The translations under genes and the position numbers were made by a program. A DNA stretch of 64,000 nucleotides from Stutzerimonas xanthomarina (GTDB lineage: Bacteria; Pseudomonadota; Gammaproteobacteria; Pseudomonadales; Pseudomonadaceae): the NCBI RefSeq assembly GCF_003935375.1, contig NZ_RHQM01000014.1, positions 62,001 to 126,000 of the forward strand, read 5' to 3'. Of this stretch, positions 34,980 through 44,353 are shown piece after piece (position 1 is the stretch's first letter; each line of letters begins with the position of its first letter). The notes beneath the pieces were generated by a model, which saw only the letters and a program-made list of their open reading frames with translations, ran no database searches and was not told where the DNA came from.

Positions 34980-36725
34980 GTGAACAAAGCAAATACAAGA
35001 AGTGCTCGCGGTCGTTCCAATGACCGTCCATGCCTTTCCAAGCTGTCATGGTCCATCGCATTGGTTCTCGGCGCGACCGGAAGCGGCTCCGTGCATGCGA
35101 TGGCGATCGAAACTGGTAACCCGGATTTCGAGGCGCGTTGGGATAATACGGTTCGTTACACCGCGGGCTGGCGCATGGAAGGGAAAAACAAGGACTTCAC
35201 CAACTCGCATTTCTACGACGATACCGAGAATAAATTCGGCCGAGGCGACCTGGTGACCAACCGGGTGGATCTGCTGTCGGAGCTCGATCTGGTGTGGAAG
35301 CGTGCCCACGGCGTGCGTGTGAGCGCTGCGGCCTGGTATGACGAGGCCTACCAGGGCAAGTCGGAGCCGAACAAGCAGTTGGCGGGCAGTGGCAACTACA
35401 CCAATGACCACTACACTTCCTATGCGAATCGCTATATCTCCGGCTTGTCGGGAGAGATCCTTGACGCCTTCGCCTTTACCAGCTTTCAGGTAGGCAGCGT
35501 GGGTGTGAACCTCAAGGCGGGGCAGCACAACGTCTACTGGGGCGAGTCGCTGTATTCCATCGGCAACAGCATCGCCTACTCCCAGGGGCCGGTGGATACC
35601 ATCAAGGCTGCGTCCAGCCCGGGTTCCGAGGCCAAGGAACTGTTTCTCCCGCTCAAGCAGATCTCCACGCAGATTTCGCTGACTGACGAGCTCTCTCTCT
35701 CAGCTCAGTACCTGTTGGACTGGAAGCCCTTCCGTACCATTCCGGCAGGCAGTTTCTTCGCGCCGGCTGACGGTTCGCGTTCCGACCTGGGGGCTTCGCC
35801 CGCGGTGGGGATGCCGGGAGGGATTCCAAACGGTGATGATCTGGAGCCCGGTAAGAAGCGTGGCGACTTTGGTTTGAGCCTGCGCTGGAGCCCCTGGTGG
35901 CTGGACGGCACGGCGGGTCTCTACTACCGCAAGTTCGACGAGAAGGTACCGTGGAGCTTCACGCAGATAGGCCTGAGGGAGATGGCGCCTGGTGTCGTGC
36001 TTGCGGGGATGCCCAATGCCATCCGTTTGAATTATGCGCGTGACACCGAGCTGTACGGCTTCAGCCTGACCAAGAACCTGGCCACCATCAGCCTCGCGGG
36101 CGAGCTGTCCTATCGCAAGAATACCGCGCTGAACTCGGCGTCCGGCTACACCGTGCTGGCGGGGGGTAACGGTGCTGCGGCCGAGGCCAGCTACAGCGAA
36201 GCTGAAGGCGCGCGGGGCAATACCTGGCATGCACTGGTAAATGGCATTTACCTGTTGCCGAGAACGCCCCTGTGGACTGGCGGGACCCTGCAGGCCGAGC
36301 TGACCTACAGTCGCCTGGACAAGATCACCGAGAATGAAGGGCGCTTCAACGGCTATGGTTACGGCTGCACCGGGCCCAAGGCCTACTGCACCACCAAGGA
36401 TGCCTGGGGCGTCCAGGTGGGCTTCACCCCCGAGTGGCCTCAGTTGTTCCCCGGTTGGGATGTATCGATGCCGACAAGCCTCGCCTATGGCCTGGATGGC
36501 AATGGTCCGGCCATGGCGGGTGTACGCGAGGATGTCTACAGCTACTCGATCGGTGTCACCGGCAAGTACCGCGGAGTACACAACTTCACCTTGCGCTGGG
36601 CCGACTCGTATGCTCCCTACAAGATCAACCGGGCCCAGGGTATCGTCACGAGCGACCATACCGGTGGCGATGCGGTGCTGAACAACCACGGCTGGCTGTC
36701 CTTGTCCTACAAGGCGACCTTCTAG
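34980..36725 (+). CDS. DUF1302 outer-membrane beta-barrel protein
   Basis: A 581-residue DUF1302 (PF06980) family protein, predicted as an outer-membrane channel. A GTG start at 34980 gives a proper Sec signal peptide (charged N-terminus, then LSWSIALVLGATGSGSVHA with cleavage before MAIE) and has GGAG upstream. An in-frame ATG at 34869 would place about 37 extra residues before the signal peptide. The mature chain alternates aromatic-rich strands and ends in F (YKATF), the usual outer-membrane insertion signal. DUF1302 genes are commonly found with DUF1329, YCF48-like and RND genes in clusters for hydrophobic substrates. Uptake of the substrate is the likely role (inference). Confidence 0.85.
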   Translation: MNKANTRSARGRSNDRPCLSKLSWSIALVLGATGSGSVHAMAIETGNPDFEARWDNTVRYTAGWRMEGKNKDFTNSHFYDDTENKFGRGDLVTNRVDLLSELDLVWKRAHGVRVSAAAWYDEAYQGKSEPNKQLAGSGNYTNDHYTSYANRYISGLSGEILDAFAFTSFQVGSVGVNLKAGQHNVYWGESLYSIGNSIAYSQGPVDTIKAASSPGSEAKELFLPLKQISTQISLTDELSLSAQYLLDWKPFRTIPAGSFFAPADGSRSDLGASPAVGMPGGIPNGDDLEPGKKRGDFGLSLRWSPWWLDGTAGLYYRKFDEKVPWSFTQIGLREMAPGVVLAGMPNAIRLNYARDTELYGFSLTKNLATISLAGELSYRKNTALNSASGYTVLAGGNGAAAEASYSEAEGARGNTWHALVNGIYLLPRTPLWTGGTLQAELTYSRLDKITENEGRFNGYGYGCTGPKAYCTTKDAWGVQVGFTPEWPQLFPGWDVSMPTSLAYGLDGNGPAMAGVREDVYSYSIGVTGKYRGVHNFTLRWADSYAPYKINRAQGIVTSDHTGGDAVLNNHGWLSLSYKATF

Positions 36726-36764
36726 TCGATACTCTTTATCCCGCTTGATTCGAGGGAGTGGTCA

Positions 36765-38144
36765 ATGAATTACAAGAAGATGATCATGCTGGGTGTTGCC
36801 AGCGCACTGTTCGCCGGCCAGGTTGTCGCTACGCCGACGGATGAGGAAATCAGCCAGCTCGGCACCACCCTGACGCCCATGGGGGCGATCAAGGCCGGCA
36901 ATGCCGATGGCAGCATTCCTGCTTGGGATGGTGGTTTGTGTACGGCACCGGCCGATTACAAGCCGATCATGGGGGCCAAGGGTGGTTCGCCCTATGCCGA
37001 TCCTTTCAGCAACGAGAAACCGTTGTTCAGCATCACTGCAGCCAATATGGCCCAGTATCAGGACAAACTGGACGAAGGTACCCAGGAGTTGTTCAAGCGT
37101 TATCCGGAAAGCTTCCGCGTGGACGTTTATCCGACTCAGCGCTCTGCCTGCTTCCCGCAGTGGGTATATGACAACACCATCAGTCGAGTGAAGAACCCGC
37201 GTCTGGTGGGTGACGCCCCGGGGCTGGAAGGTGCTCATGCGCAGGTTCCCTTCCCTCTGCCGAAGAGCGGTTACGAGGTGATGTGGAATGCCAATACCAA
37301 GTTTGAGCTGCCATATACCGAGGGTACCCAGGCTGCCTATCTGATCGACAGCTCGGGTGGGGTGACGCTGTCCAGTATCCAGTTGATCGAGAACCGCAAT
37401 TACTTCTGGGACAACAGCCTCGACAAGGTGCCGGCCAACCAGCCTTACTGGGCGCTGATCGCCACCACCACCGCACCGGCTGCCTCGGTGGGGGTGAAGC
37501 AGATGCGCTTCAACTTCCTGGAAACCCACCAGCGTGACGCCATGGCCTGGTCCTATGTGCCTGGGCAGCGCCGTGTCCGGCTGGCGCCGGAGTTCAAGTA
37601 CGACACGGTGAGTACGGCCAGTGGCGGCATCCTGCTGTTCGATGAGATCAACGGCTTCGACGGCAAGATGGACAAGTTCGACTTCAAACTGGTCGGGCGC
37701 AAGGAAATGTACGTGCCTTACAACACCTACAAGGCCTGGAGTGCCGATCCGAAACTGGCTAATACGCCGAAGCACCTGAACCCCGACATTCTGCGTTGGG
37801 AGCTGCACCGCATGTGGGTGGTCGAGGCCACCCTCAAGCCGGGCGAGCGCCATGTGCAAAAGGTCAAGCGCTTCCTGATCGATGAGGATAGCTGGGCCAT
37901 CCTGGCGTATCACTCCCTGGATCAGGCGGGTAAGGTGCATCACCTGATGTATCAACTGTCCGTCCAGCAATACGAGAAGCCCGCCTACCGTAACGGCCAC
38001 TATGTTCTGTACGACATGACCAAGGGTGTATACGGCAATGGCTCGCTGATGGGTGCACCGGGCATGACCGGCTTCTACCAAGTCGATCCTTTCCCGGGCA
38101 ACTACTTCACTTCGGGATCCATGGCAGGCAGCGGGATTCGCTGA
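36765..38144 (+). CDS. DUF1329 periplasmic/outer-membrane lipoprotein-like protein
   Basis: A 459-residue DUF1329 (PF07044) protein. A signal peptide (KKMIMLGVASALFAGQVVA) ends near residue 23. The mature part starts TPTDEEISQLGTTLTPMGAIKAGNADGSIPAWDGG, characteristic of the family. The fold is thought to be LolA/LolB-like, that is, able to hold lipid or another hydrophobic ligand. It could carry the substrate across the periplasm between the DUF1302 channel and the RND pump. It is 39 bases after the DUF1302 gene with GAGGGAGTGG as RBS. A strong terminator hairpin follows. Confidence 0.88.
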   Translation: MNYKKMIMLGVASALFAGQVVATPTDEEISQLGTTLTPMGAIKAGNADGSIPAWDGGLCTAPADYKPIMGAKGGSPYADPFSNEKPLFSITAANMAQYQDKLDEGTQELFKRYPESFRVDVYPTQRSACFPQWVYDNTISRVKNPRLVGDAPGLEGAHAQVPFPLPKSGYEVMWNANTKFELPYTEGTQAAYLIDSSGGVTLSSIQLIENRNYFWDNSLDKVPANQPYWALIATTTAPAASVGVKQMRFNFLETHQRDAMAWSYVPGQRRVRLAPEFKYDTVSTASGGILLFDEINGFDGKMDKFDFKLVGRKEMYVPYNTYKAWSADPKLANTPKHLNPDILRWELHRMWVVEATLKPGERHVQKVKRFLIDEDSWAILAYHSLDQAGKVHHLMYQLSVQQYEKPAYRNGHYVLYDMTKGVYGNGSLMGAPGMTGFYQVDPFPGNYFTSGSMAGSGIR

Positions 38145-38177
38145 CTGCCCCATGGCAAGGCTTGAGCGTTGAGCGTA

Positions 38178-38210
38178 GGAGGGGGAGCCATTCCCCCCCC
38201 TCTTTTTTTC
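38178..38210 (+). terminator. Rho-independent terminator after DUF1329
   Basis: GGAGGGGGA, loop GCCAT, TCCCCCCCC, then TCTTTTTTT. It probably reduces rather than abolishes read-through to the YCF48-like gene, whose ATG is 49 bases further on. Confidence 0.75.
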
Positions 38211-38258
38211 CCAAAAGCTCGGGCGTTGAATGTGGCTAGGTATTGCTGTGAGGGTGAA

Positions 38259-39323
38259 ATGGCTGTTGTACGCAATCTGCTTTTCCTTACCTTCTTGTCC
38301 CTTTGCCTTTCGGCAAACACGAGTATGGGAAGTGATTTTCTGGACCCGCTGGACCGGCCTGCATCCGAGGTCAGGAATCTGGCCGGAGCGCATCTCAATG
38401 CCGTGACCCTAGCTGGCTCGCGATTGGTCGCGGTAGGCGCTCGCGGTCTCATCATGATTTCTGACGATGCCGGCGCCAACTGGTCCCAGGTGGCATCCCC
38501 GGTATCTTCCGATCTTCTGTCTGCATATTTCCCCACTGTTCGGCAGGGCTGGATAGTGGGTCACGAGGGTGTGGTGCTGCACAGCAGTGATCAGGGCCAG
38601 ACCTGGGTCAAGCAAATAGACGGTCGGGTGACGGCCAGGCAACTCGAGGAATACTACGGCCAGCGCGCCGCGAGCGGTGATCAGCAGGCCGCCGGGTACC
38701 TCGAAGGCATCAAGTTGAATTACAAGGATGGCCCGGAGCAGGCGTTGATGGACGTCTGGTTCAGCGACGAGAACAACGGTATCGCCGTTGGCACCTTCGG
38801 CACCCTGCTGGCTACCCGCGATGGGGGCAAGAGCTGGGAGTCCTGGATGGAGCGGGTGGACAACCCGGAACTCCTGCATTACATGGCGATTGCCGGCGTG
38901 GGGGATGAAGTCTTCATCGTCTCCGAGCGCGGGATCGTATTTCGTTTCGACAGGGACAGTGACCGTTTCGAGACGCTGGAGACCGGCTACGCCGGCAGTT
39001 TCTTCAGTCTGGCGGTGAGCAAGAAAGCCGTAATGGCGGCGGGGCTGCGAGGCACCCTGTATCGCTCGCTGGATCAGGGGGGCTCCTGGGAACAGGTGCC
39101 CACGGGTCTGAATGTCGCGCTGACCGCTGTTCAGACCCTGCCTGACGGGCGCTTTCTGTTGGCTAGCGTCGATGGTCGGGTGAGTGTTAGCGATGTCGGC
39201 CTGACAGGTTTCGAGGCAGTACCCGTCCCACGTCCGGGGCGTTTTTCCAGCATGGTGGTGTTGCCTGGAGGAAAGGCCGTCACGGTTGGCTATTCCGGCG
39301 TGCGGGTCATCGACCTGAAGTAG
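38259..39323 (+). CDS. YCF48/HCF136-like beta-propeller protein
   Basis: A 354-residue secreted beta-propeller protein with a signal peptide (LLFLTFLSLCLSANTSMG). It has repeated BNR-like units such as ISDDAGANWSQV, HSSDQGQTWVKQ, ATRDGGKSWESW and YRSLDQGGSWEQV. Homologues annotated as photosystem II stability factors occur in non-photosynthetic proteobacteria next to RND genes; there they probably help assemble or anchor the envelope exporter/importer. The ATG at 38259 is chosen for GAGGGTGAA directly before it. Encoded 48 bases before the RND protein gene. Confidence 0.85.
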   Translation: MAVVRNLLFLTFLSLCLSANTSMGSDFLDPLDRPASEVRNLAGAHLNAVTLAGSRLVAVGARGLIMISDDAGANWSQVASPVSSDLLSAYFPTVRQGWIVGHEGVVLHSSDQGQTWVKQIDGRVTARQLEEYYGQRAASGDQQAAGYLEGIKLNYKDGPEQALMDVWFSDENNGIAVGTFGTLLATRDGGKSWESWMERVDNPELLHYMAIAGVGDEVFIVSERGIVFRFDRDSDRFETLETGYAGSFFSLAVSKKAVMAAGLRGTLYRSLDQGGSWEQVPTGLNVALTAVQTLPDGRFLLASVDGRVSVSDVGLTGFEAVPVPRPGRFSSMVVLPGGKAVTVGYSGVRVIDLK

Positions 39324-39371
39324 AGTCGGCCTGAAGCAGGGAATGGCGTTTTAGAACAACAAGAGGCAAAT

Positions 39372-41867
39372 ATGGCTTTTTCAAACCCGATCGACATGCC
39401 CGTCATCAAAGACCCTCGCCAGTTCGATAGAGCGAGTGGGAACTGGCTGGAGAAATTGGTGTTCAATCACCGGGGTATGGTTATCCTGCTGTGTGCGCTG
39501 ATGACGCTGTTGCTCGGCTGGAGTGCGCTCAAGTTGCCGGTGAACACCAGCTTCGAAAAGATGATCCCGCAGTCGCACCCCTATATTCAGAATTACTTCC
39601 AGCACCGTGACGCCTTGCGCGGCATGGGCAATGCGACCCGTATCGTGGTCGAAAACACCAAGGGCGATATCTTCGACAAGGAGTATCTGCTGACCTTGCA
39701 GAAGGTCAACGATGCCGTGTTTCTGATGCCCGGCGTCGACCAGGGCTGGATGCGTGGCCTGTGGACCAGCAGTCTGCGCTGGACGGAAGTGACCGAGGAA
39801 GGCTATCGCGGTGGCCCGGTGATTCCCGATCGCTGGGATGGCAACCCGGAGTCGATGGAGCGCTTGCGGGAGAACATCAACCGCTCTGGGATCGTCGGCA
39901 GCTACGTGGCCAACAACATGCGCTCTTCGATGATCTTTGTGCCGATGCTGGATATCAACCCAGAGACGGGCCAGGCACTGGATTATGCGGATTTCTCCCG
40001 GCAGTTGGAGAGGAATGTCCGCTCCTTGGAAAACGATGGTGTCAGGATTCACATCATCGGCTTCGCCAAGCTGGTGGGGAATCTGATTGATGGCCTTTAC
40101 GATGTCATGGCCTATTTCGCTTTTTCGGTGCTGATCGCCAGTGCGCTAGTTCTCGCCTATACGCGCTGCCTGCGCAGCACACTGCTGCTGGTGTTCTGCG
40201 CGCTGCTCGGAGTGGTCTGGTTGCTGGGGTTGCTCAGCGTGCTGGGCTATGAGCTCGACCCCTATTCGATCCTGGTGCCGTTTCTGATCTTCGCCATTGG
40301 CCTGTCCCACGGCGCGCAGAAAATGAACGGCATCATGCAGGACGTGGGCCGAGGCACGCACAAATACGTAGCCGCGCGTTATACCTTCCGCCGTCTGTTC
40401 ATGGCTGGACTGACCGCGTTGCTGGTCAATATCGTCGGTTTCGCGGTGCTGATGATCATCGACATTCCGGTGATCCGTGACATGGCACTGACCACCAGCC
40501 TGGGTGTGGCGGTACTGATCTTCACCAAGCTGTTCCTGATTCCAGTGCTGCTGTCCTATTTCGGTGTGAGTGCCGAAGCGGCCCGGCGCAGTGTGCAGAG
40601 CGCGGAGCAGATCGAGGCCGGCCTCAGCCCCATGCAGAAGGTTCGGGCCTGGCTGATTCGCCTGACCGAGCGTCGGCGTGCCTTGCTGGCCATAGGCGTT
40701 GCGGCGCTGTTAACCGTGGTGGGTTTCTCGATGGGCAGGCAGGTGCAGTTTGGCGACCTGGATGCCGGGGCGCCGGAGCTGCGTCCCGAGTCCCGCTACA
40801 ATCGCGATATCGCCTTCGTCGGCGAGAACTATGGCCTGTCCACCGACCAGTTCGTGGTAATGTTGAAAACCCCGCTGGGAAAATGCACGGAGTTTGCTTC
40901 ACTGACCGAGGCGGATCGACTCAGCGCCCGTTTGCGTGAAGTGCCCGGTGTGCAGACGACCTTTTCGCCGGCCGACGGCATTCGCCTGGCGAGCTCCGGA
41001 TCCTTCGAGGGCAATCCCAAGTGGTTGACCATTCCGCGGAACGACAGCAACCGCACCCAGTCCTTCAACATGTTCTCCACGGATCGTCCGGAGTTGACCG
41101 ACCGGAGCTGCGGCATCACCCCGATCATCGCCTACCTGACTGACCACAAGGCGGCCACCCTGAATCGGGTGGTACAAGAGGTGGAGAGTTATGCGGCTGA
41201 GTTCAATAGCCCTGATCGCGAGTTCATGCTGGCCGCTGGTAGTGCCGGTATCGAGGCTACGACCAATATCGTGGTCAAGCGCAGCTTCTGGACGTTGCAC
41301 TTCGTGCTGTATGGCGCGGTAGCCCTGTTGTGCTTCATCACCTTCCGCAGTTGGCGAGCTGTGGTGGTGGCGCTGGTGCCGCTGATCATCACTTCGATCC
41401 TGTGCGAAGCGCTGATGGGGATGCTGGGGATCGGGATCAAAGTTGCCACTCTGCCGGTAATTGCCGTTGGCGTGGGGGTAGGGGTGGACTATGCCCTGTA
41501 CCTGCTCAGCGTACAGCTCAGCATGCAGCGCCAGGGCATGACACTGGCGAAATCCTATGCCGCTTCGTTGGACTTCGTCGGGCGCATCGTTGCGCTGATC
41601 GGGTTGACCATGGCGGCGGGTGTGCTGCCCTGGATCTGGTCGCCGATCAAGTTCCAGGCCGACATGGGCATCCTGCTGGCATTCATGTTCCTGTGGAACA
41701 TGTTGGGGGCACTGATCCTGATCCCGGCTCTTTCCCATTTTCTCCTGCCATCTTCCGCGCACGGTGAGCCGGCCCTCGTTTCGTCTGAAGACGAGCGACT
41801 GGCAACTCTTGAGACGGAGGAGAGCAACGAGGGGCATCGTGCCCGACATTCCCGGGCCACTGTCTGA
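39372..41867 (+). CDS. RND superfamily transporter, MMPL type
   Basis: An 831-residue membrane protein of the MMPL/RND superfamily. It has an N-terminal transmembrane helix (GMVILLCALMTLLLGWSALKL) and a first periplasmic domain. A bundle of about five helices follows (VMAYFAFSVLIASALVLAY onward, with FAIGLSHGAQ). After a second periplasmic domain, a second bundle has IAVGVGVGVDYALYLLSVQL. Such proteins export or import hydrophobic molecules such as hopanoids, lipids and sterols. With DUF1302, DUF1329 and YCF48-like partners it forms a compact envelope module. The direction of transport is not visible in the sequence; its place inside a catabolic regulon favours uptake. Confidence 0.9.
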   Translation: MAFSNPIDMPVIKDPRQFDRASGNWLEKLVFNHRGMVILLCALMTLLLGWSALKLPVNTSFEKMIPQSHPYIQNYFQHRDALRGMGNATRIVVENTKGDIFDKEYLLTLQKVNDAVFLMPGVDQGWMRGLWTSSLRWTEVTEEGYRGGPVIPDRWDGNPESMERLRENINRSGIVGSYVANNMRSSMIFVPMLDINPETGQALDYADFSRQLERNVRSLENDGVRIHIIGFAKLVGNLIDGLYDVMAYFAFSVLIASALVLAYTRCLRSTLLLVFCALLGVVWLLGLLSVLGYELDPYSILVPFLIFAIGLSHGAQKMNGIMQDVGRGTHKYVAARYTFRRLFMAGLTALLVNIVGFAVLMIIDIPVIRDMALTTSLGVAVLIFTKLFLIPVLLSYFGVSAEAARRSVQSAEQIEAGLSPMQKVRAWLIRLTERRRALLAIGVAALLTVVGFSMGRQVQFGDLDAGAPELRPESRYNRDIAFVGENYGLSTDQFVVMLKTPLGKCTEFASLTEADRLSARLREVPGVQTTFSPADGIRLASSGSFEGNPKWLTIPRNDSNRTQSFNMFSTDRPELTDRSCGITPIIAYLTDHKAATLNRVVQEVESYAAEFNSPDREFMLAAGSAGIEATTNIVVKRSFWTLHFVLYGAVALLCFITFRSWRAVVVALVPLIITSILCEALMGMLGIGIKVATLPVIAVGVGVGVDYALYLLSVQLSMQRQGMTLAKSYAASLDFVGRIVALIGLTMAAGVLPWIWSPIKFQADMGILLAFMFLWNMLGALILIPALSHFLLPSSAHGEPALVSSEDERLATLETEESNEGHRARHSRATV

Positions 41868-41955
41868 AGCGAGAACTGCAGGCAGGGTAGGGCGAGGCTT
41901 GTGCCACGCCGTCCTGCAGGCTTTGGCGCTACTGGAACACTTTGGAAGACGAATC

Positions 41956-42750
41956 ATGAAGCTTGGATTGACCGGACGTGTGGCCCTGGTTTCGGGGGGG
42001 AGCAAGGGCATAGGCCGTGCCTGCAGTGAGATGCTTGCTGCCGAAGGTTGTCGGGTCGTGGTGGTGGCTCGTGGTCAGGAAGCCCTGGATGAAACCGTAT
42101 CGGCCATTCGCGCCAACGGCGGTACGGCCATTGCCGTCAGCGCCGACCTGACCCGCGAGGCCGACGTGCAGGTGGCTGTGGCCAGGGCGCGCGAGGCATT
42201 CGGTGCGCCGGATATCGTCATCACCAACGTCCATGGGGGTGACCCCGGTGACTTCCTTGAGGACAGTGCGGATGTCTTCACCGACTCCTTTCAGGGCTTG
42301 GTGATGAGCGTGGTGCACTTGGCGCGGGCGACTTTGCCCCACATGCGCGAACAGCGCTGGGGGCGGCTGCTGACCATCGGCACGGCTGCCGCCAAGGAGC
42401 CCGCCCCCGGGCTGCGGCTGATGGCGGCCAACACTGCGCGTGCCGCCGTGGTCACCCTGAACAAACAGCTGGCTGACGAATTCGCGGCCCATGGCATCAC
42501 CGTCAACACCCTGGCCACCGGCTGGATCGCCACCGAGCACATGCGCGACCAGGTGGGCAAGATGGCGGCGGCCAGGGGCATGGCCCTCGATGACATGCTC
42601 CAGCGTCTGTCCCGTGGTGTGCCGGTGCAGCGCATGGGCAAGCCGGAAGAGATCGCCTCACTGGCGACCTATCTCTGCTCGGGGCTGGGGGGGTACCTTA
42701 CCGGTTGCCTGATACCCGTGGATGGCGGCGCCCACCGCTCGGCCTGGTAG
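41956..42750 (+). CDS. Atypical short-chain dehydrogenase-like protein
   Basis: A 264-residue SDR-fold protein with an intact cofactor motif (VSGGSKGIGRACSEML). The catalytic Y-x3-K is absent: the segment IGTAAAKEPAPGLRLMAANTARAAVV has Met and Thr at the Tyr and Lys positions, and Thr where Ser is expected. The family of BKR-like SDRs with an incomplete tetrad is widespread in proteobacteria; whether its members are active is often unclear. The start at 41956 (MKLGLTGRVALVSGG) is preferred over an upstream ATG at 41764 inside the RND gene. It is followed after five bases by a CoA ligase gene. Confidence 0.85.
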   Translation: MKLGLTGRVALVSGGSKGIGRACSEMLAAEGCRVVVVARGQEALDETVSAIRANGGTAIAVSADLTREADVQVAVARAREAFGAPDIVITNVHGGDPGDFLEDSADVFTDSFQGLVMSVVHLARATLPHMREQRWGRLLTIGTAAAKEPAPGLRLMAANTARAAVVTLNKQLADEFAAHGITVNTLATGWIATEHMRDQVGKMAAARGMALDDMLQRLSRGVPVQRMGKPEEIASLATYLCSGLGGYLTGCLIPVDGGAHRSAW

Positions 42751-42755
42751 GCATC

Positions 42756-44297
42756 ATGGCAGCGCAATTGCTGGAGGCGCCGACCCTCTGGGCCCTGCTG
42801 CAGCGCCGGGTAGCGCTTACCCCGCAGGCCACCATGCTGATCGACGGGCGTCAGCGTCAGCGCATGACCTTCGCCCAGGCCCTGGATATCTCGGCGCGCC
42901 TGGCTGCGGGTTTCCAGCGCTACGGCATTGGCCAGGGCTCGGTGGTGACCTGGCAATTGCCCACCGGCATCCCGGCGGTGATGACCGCCTTCGCGCTGGC
43001 GCGCCTGGGGGCCGTGCAGAATCCGATCATTTCGCTCTATGGCGAGCGCGAAGTGCATGGCGTGGTGGCACGCAACCGATCGGACTTCCTTCTGGTGCCC
43101 GGTGCGCAGGAACGGGACTTTCCGCTCATGGCCGAGCGTATCCGCGACAGCCTCGAACATCCACTGCGCGTTATCGTCATGGCGGGCGACCTGCCCCAGG
43201 GCAAGGCGGTCGATCTGCCGCCGGCGCCGGAAGACGGCGAGGCGGTGCGCTGGGTCTACTACACCTCGGGCACCACGTCGGAACCCAAAGGTGCCTGCCA
43301 CAGTGACCAGACGCTGATGATCGGCGGGCGCAACCTGGCGCGAGCCATGCAGGTTGGATCTGCCGACGTGGGCACCGTGGCGTTCCCCTATGCTCATATC
43401 GGCGGCGCCATGTATACCGCCATGCTGCTGGCCAGCGGTATGAGCGCCGTGCTGCTGGACAGGTTCCAGGCGGCCGAGGCTGCCGCCATCTTCCGCGAGT
43501 TCGGCGTCACCACCACGGGAGGCAGTACGGCCCATTACGAGGCCCTGCTGGCCGAGCAGCGTCGCCAACCTAGCGCGCGGCTGATCCCGTCGTTGCGTCT
43601 GCTCTGTGGTGGGGGAGCGCCCAAGCCGCCAGAGCTCTACTACCAGGTAACGGCCGAACTGGGTTGCGCGCTTACCCATAACTACGGCATGACCGAGGTA
43701 CCACTGATCTGCGCCGGTTCTCCCAGCCATGGAGACGACCAGCTCGCCTGTTCCGAAGGTCTGCCCGTCGACGAGGTGGAGCTGCGTATCGTGCATCTGG
43801 ACGGCAGTCTTGCCGATATTGAGGAGAGTGGCGAAGTCCGGGTGCGGGGTCGAGGTGTGTTCAAGGGCTATACGGACAAGGCCTTGGATGAAGAAGCGTT
43901 CGATGCCGATGGCTACTTCCGTACGGGTGACCTTGGTCTGCTGCGCTCCGATGGACGGGTAACGCTGACCGGACGCCTCAAGGACGTGATCATCCGCAAG
44001 GGCGAGAACATCTCCGCACGAGAGCTGGAGGATCTGCTCTACAGCCATCCCAAGGTGGGCGCCGTGGCCGTCATCGGGCTACCCGATGCCGAGCGAGGCG
44101 AGCGGGTGTGCGCCGTGGTCGAGCCCGCGCCGGGCAAGCCCCCCCTGGAGTTCTCGGAAATGGTTGCCTACTTCCGTAGTAGCGGGATCATGCTGCAGAA
44201 GATTCCCGAGCAGTTGGAACTGGTAGATAGCCTGCCGCGCAACGAGACCTTGAACAAGGTGCTCAAGCATGTGCTCAGGCAGCGCTTCACCACCTGA
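42756..44297 (+). CDS. Acyl-CoA synthetase (AMP-forming), second copy
   Basis: A 513-residue AMP-dependent synthetase/ligase: P-loop YYTSGTTSEPKG, LTHNYGMTEVPL, GYFRTGDLG, RLKDVIIRKGENISA, and a C-terminal PRNETLNKVLKH with the catalytic Lys. It differs clearly from the ligase at 28436-29995 and resembles cyclohexanecarboxylate- or bile-acid-type ligases more than long-chain FadD. The start at 42756 follows the SDR stop by five bases; an upstream in-frame ATG lies inside the SDR. It ends the plus-strand block that begins with the DUF1302 gene, with a hairpin after it. Confidence 0.9.
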   Translation: MAAQLLEAPTLWALLQRRVALTPQATMLIDGRQRQRMTFAQALDISARLAAGFQRYGIGQGSVVTWQLPTGIPAVMTAFALARLGAVQNPIISLYGEREVHGVVARNRSDFLLVPGAQERDFPLMAERIRDSLEHPLRVIVMAGDLPQGKAVDLPPAPEDGEAVRWVYYTSGTTSEPKGACHSDQTLMIGGRNLARAMQVGSADVGTVAFPYAHIGGAMYTAMLLASGMSAVLLDRFQAAEAAAIFREFGVTTTGGSTAHYEALLAEQRRQPSARLIPSLRLLCGGGAPKPPELYYQVTAELGCALTHNYGMTEVPLICAGSPSHGDDQLACSEGLPVDEVELRIVHLDGSLADIEESGEVRVRGRGVFKGYTDKALDEEAFDADGYFRTGDLGLLRSDGRVTLTGRLKDVIIRKGENISARELEDLLYSHPKVGAVAVIGLPDAERGERVCAVVEPAPGKPPLEFSEMVAYFRSSGIMLQKIPEQLELVDSLPRNETLNKVLKHVLRQRFTT

Positions 44298-44314
44298 GCG
44301 GTTGCGCTGACTGA

Positions 44315-44347
44315 CGCGGGGCTCATCCGCGAATGGATGCCCCCGCG
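44315..44347. terminator. Bidirectional hairpin between convergent genes
   Basis: CGCGGGG-CTCATCC, loop GCGAAT, GGATG-CCCCCGCG: a long GC-rich stem without a T-run, between the CoA ligase stop (44297) and the isochorismatase-like stop (44354). Confidence 0.55.
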
Positions 44348-44353
44348 CTACCG

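Noticed and set aside
36762-38393. Minus-strand open frame of 543 codons opposite DUF1329
   Set aside because: Low-information translation with no family features, while the plus strand encodes a clear DUF1329 protein.
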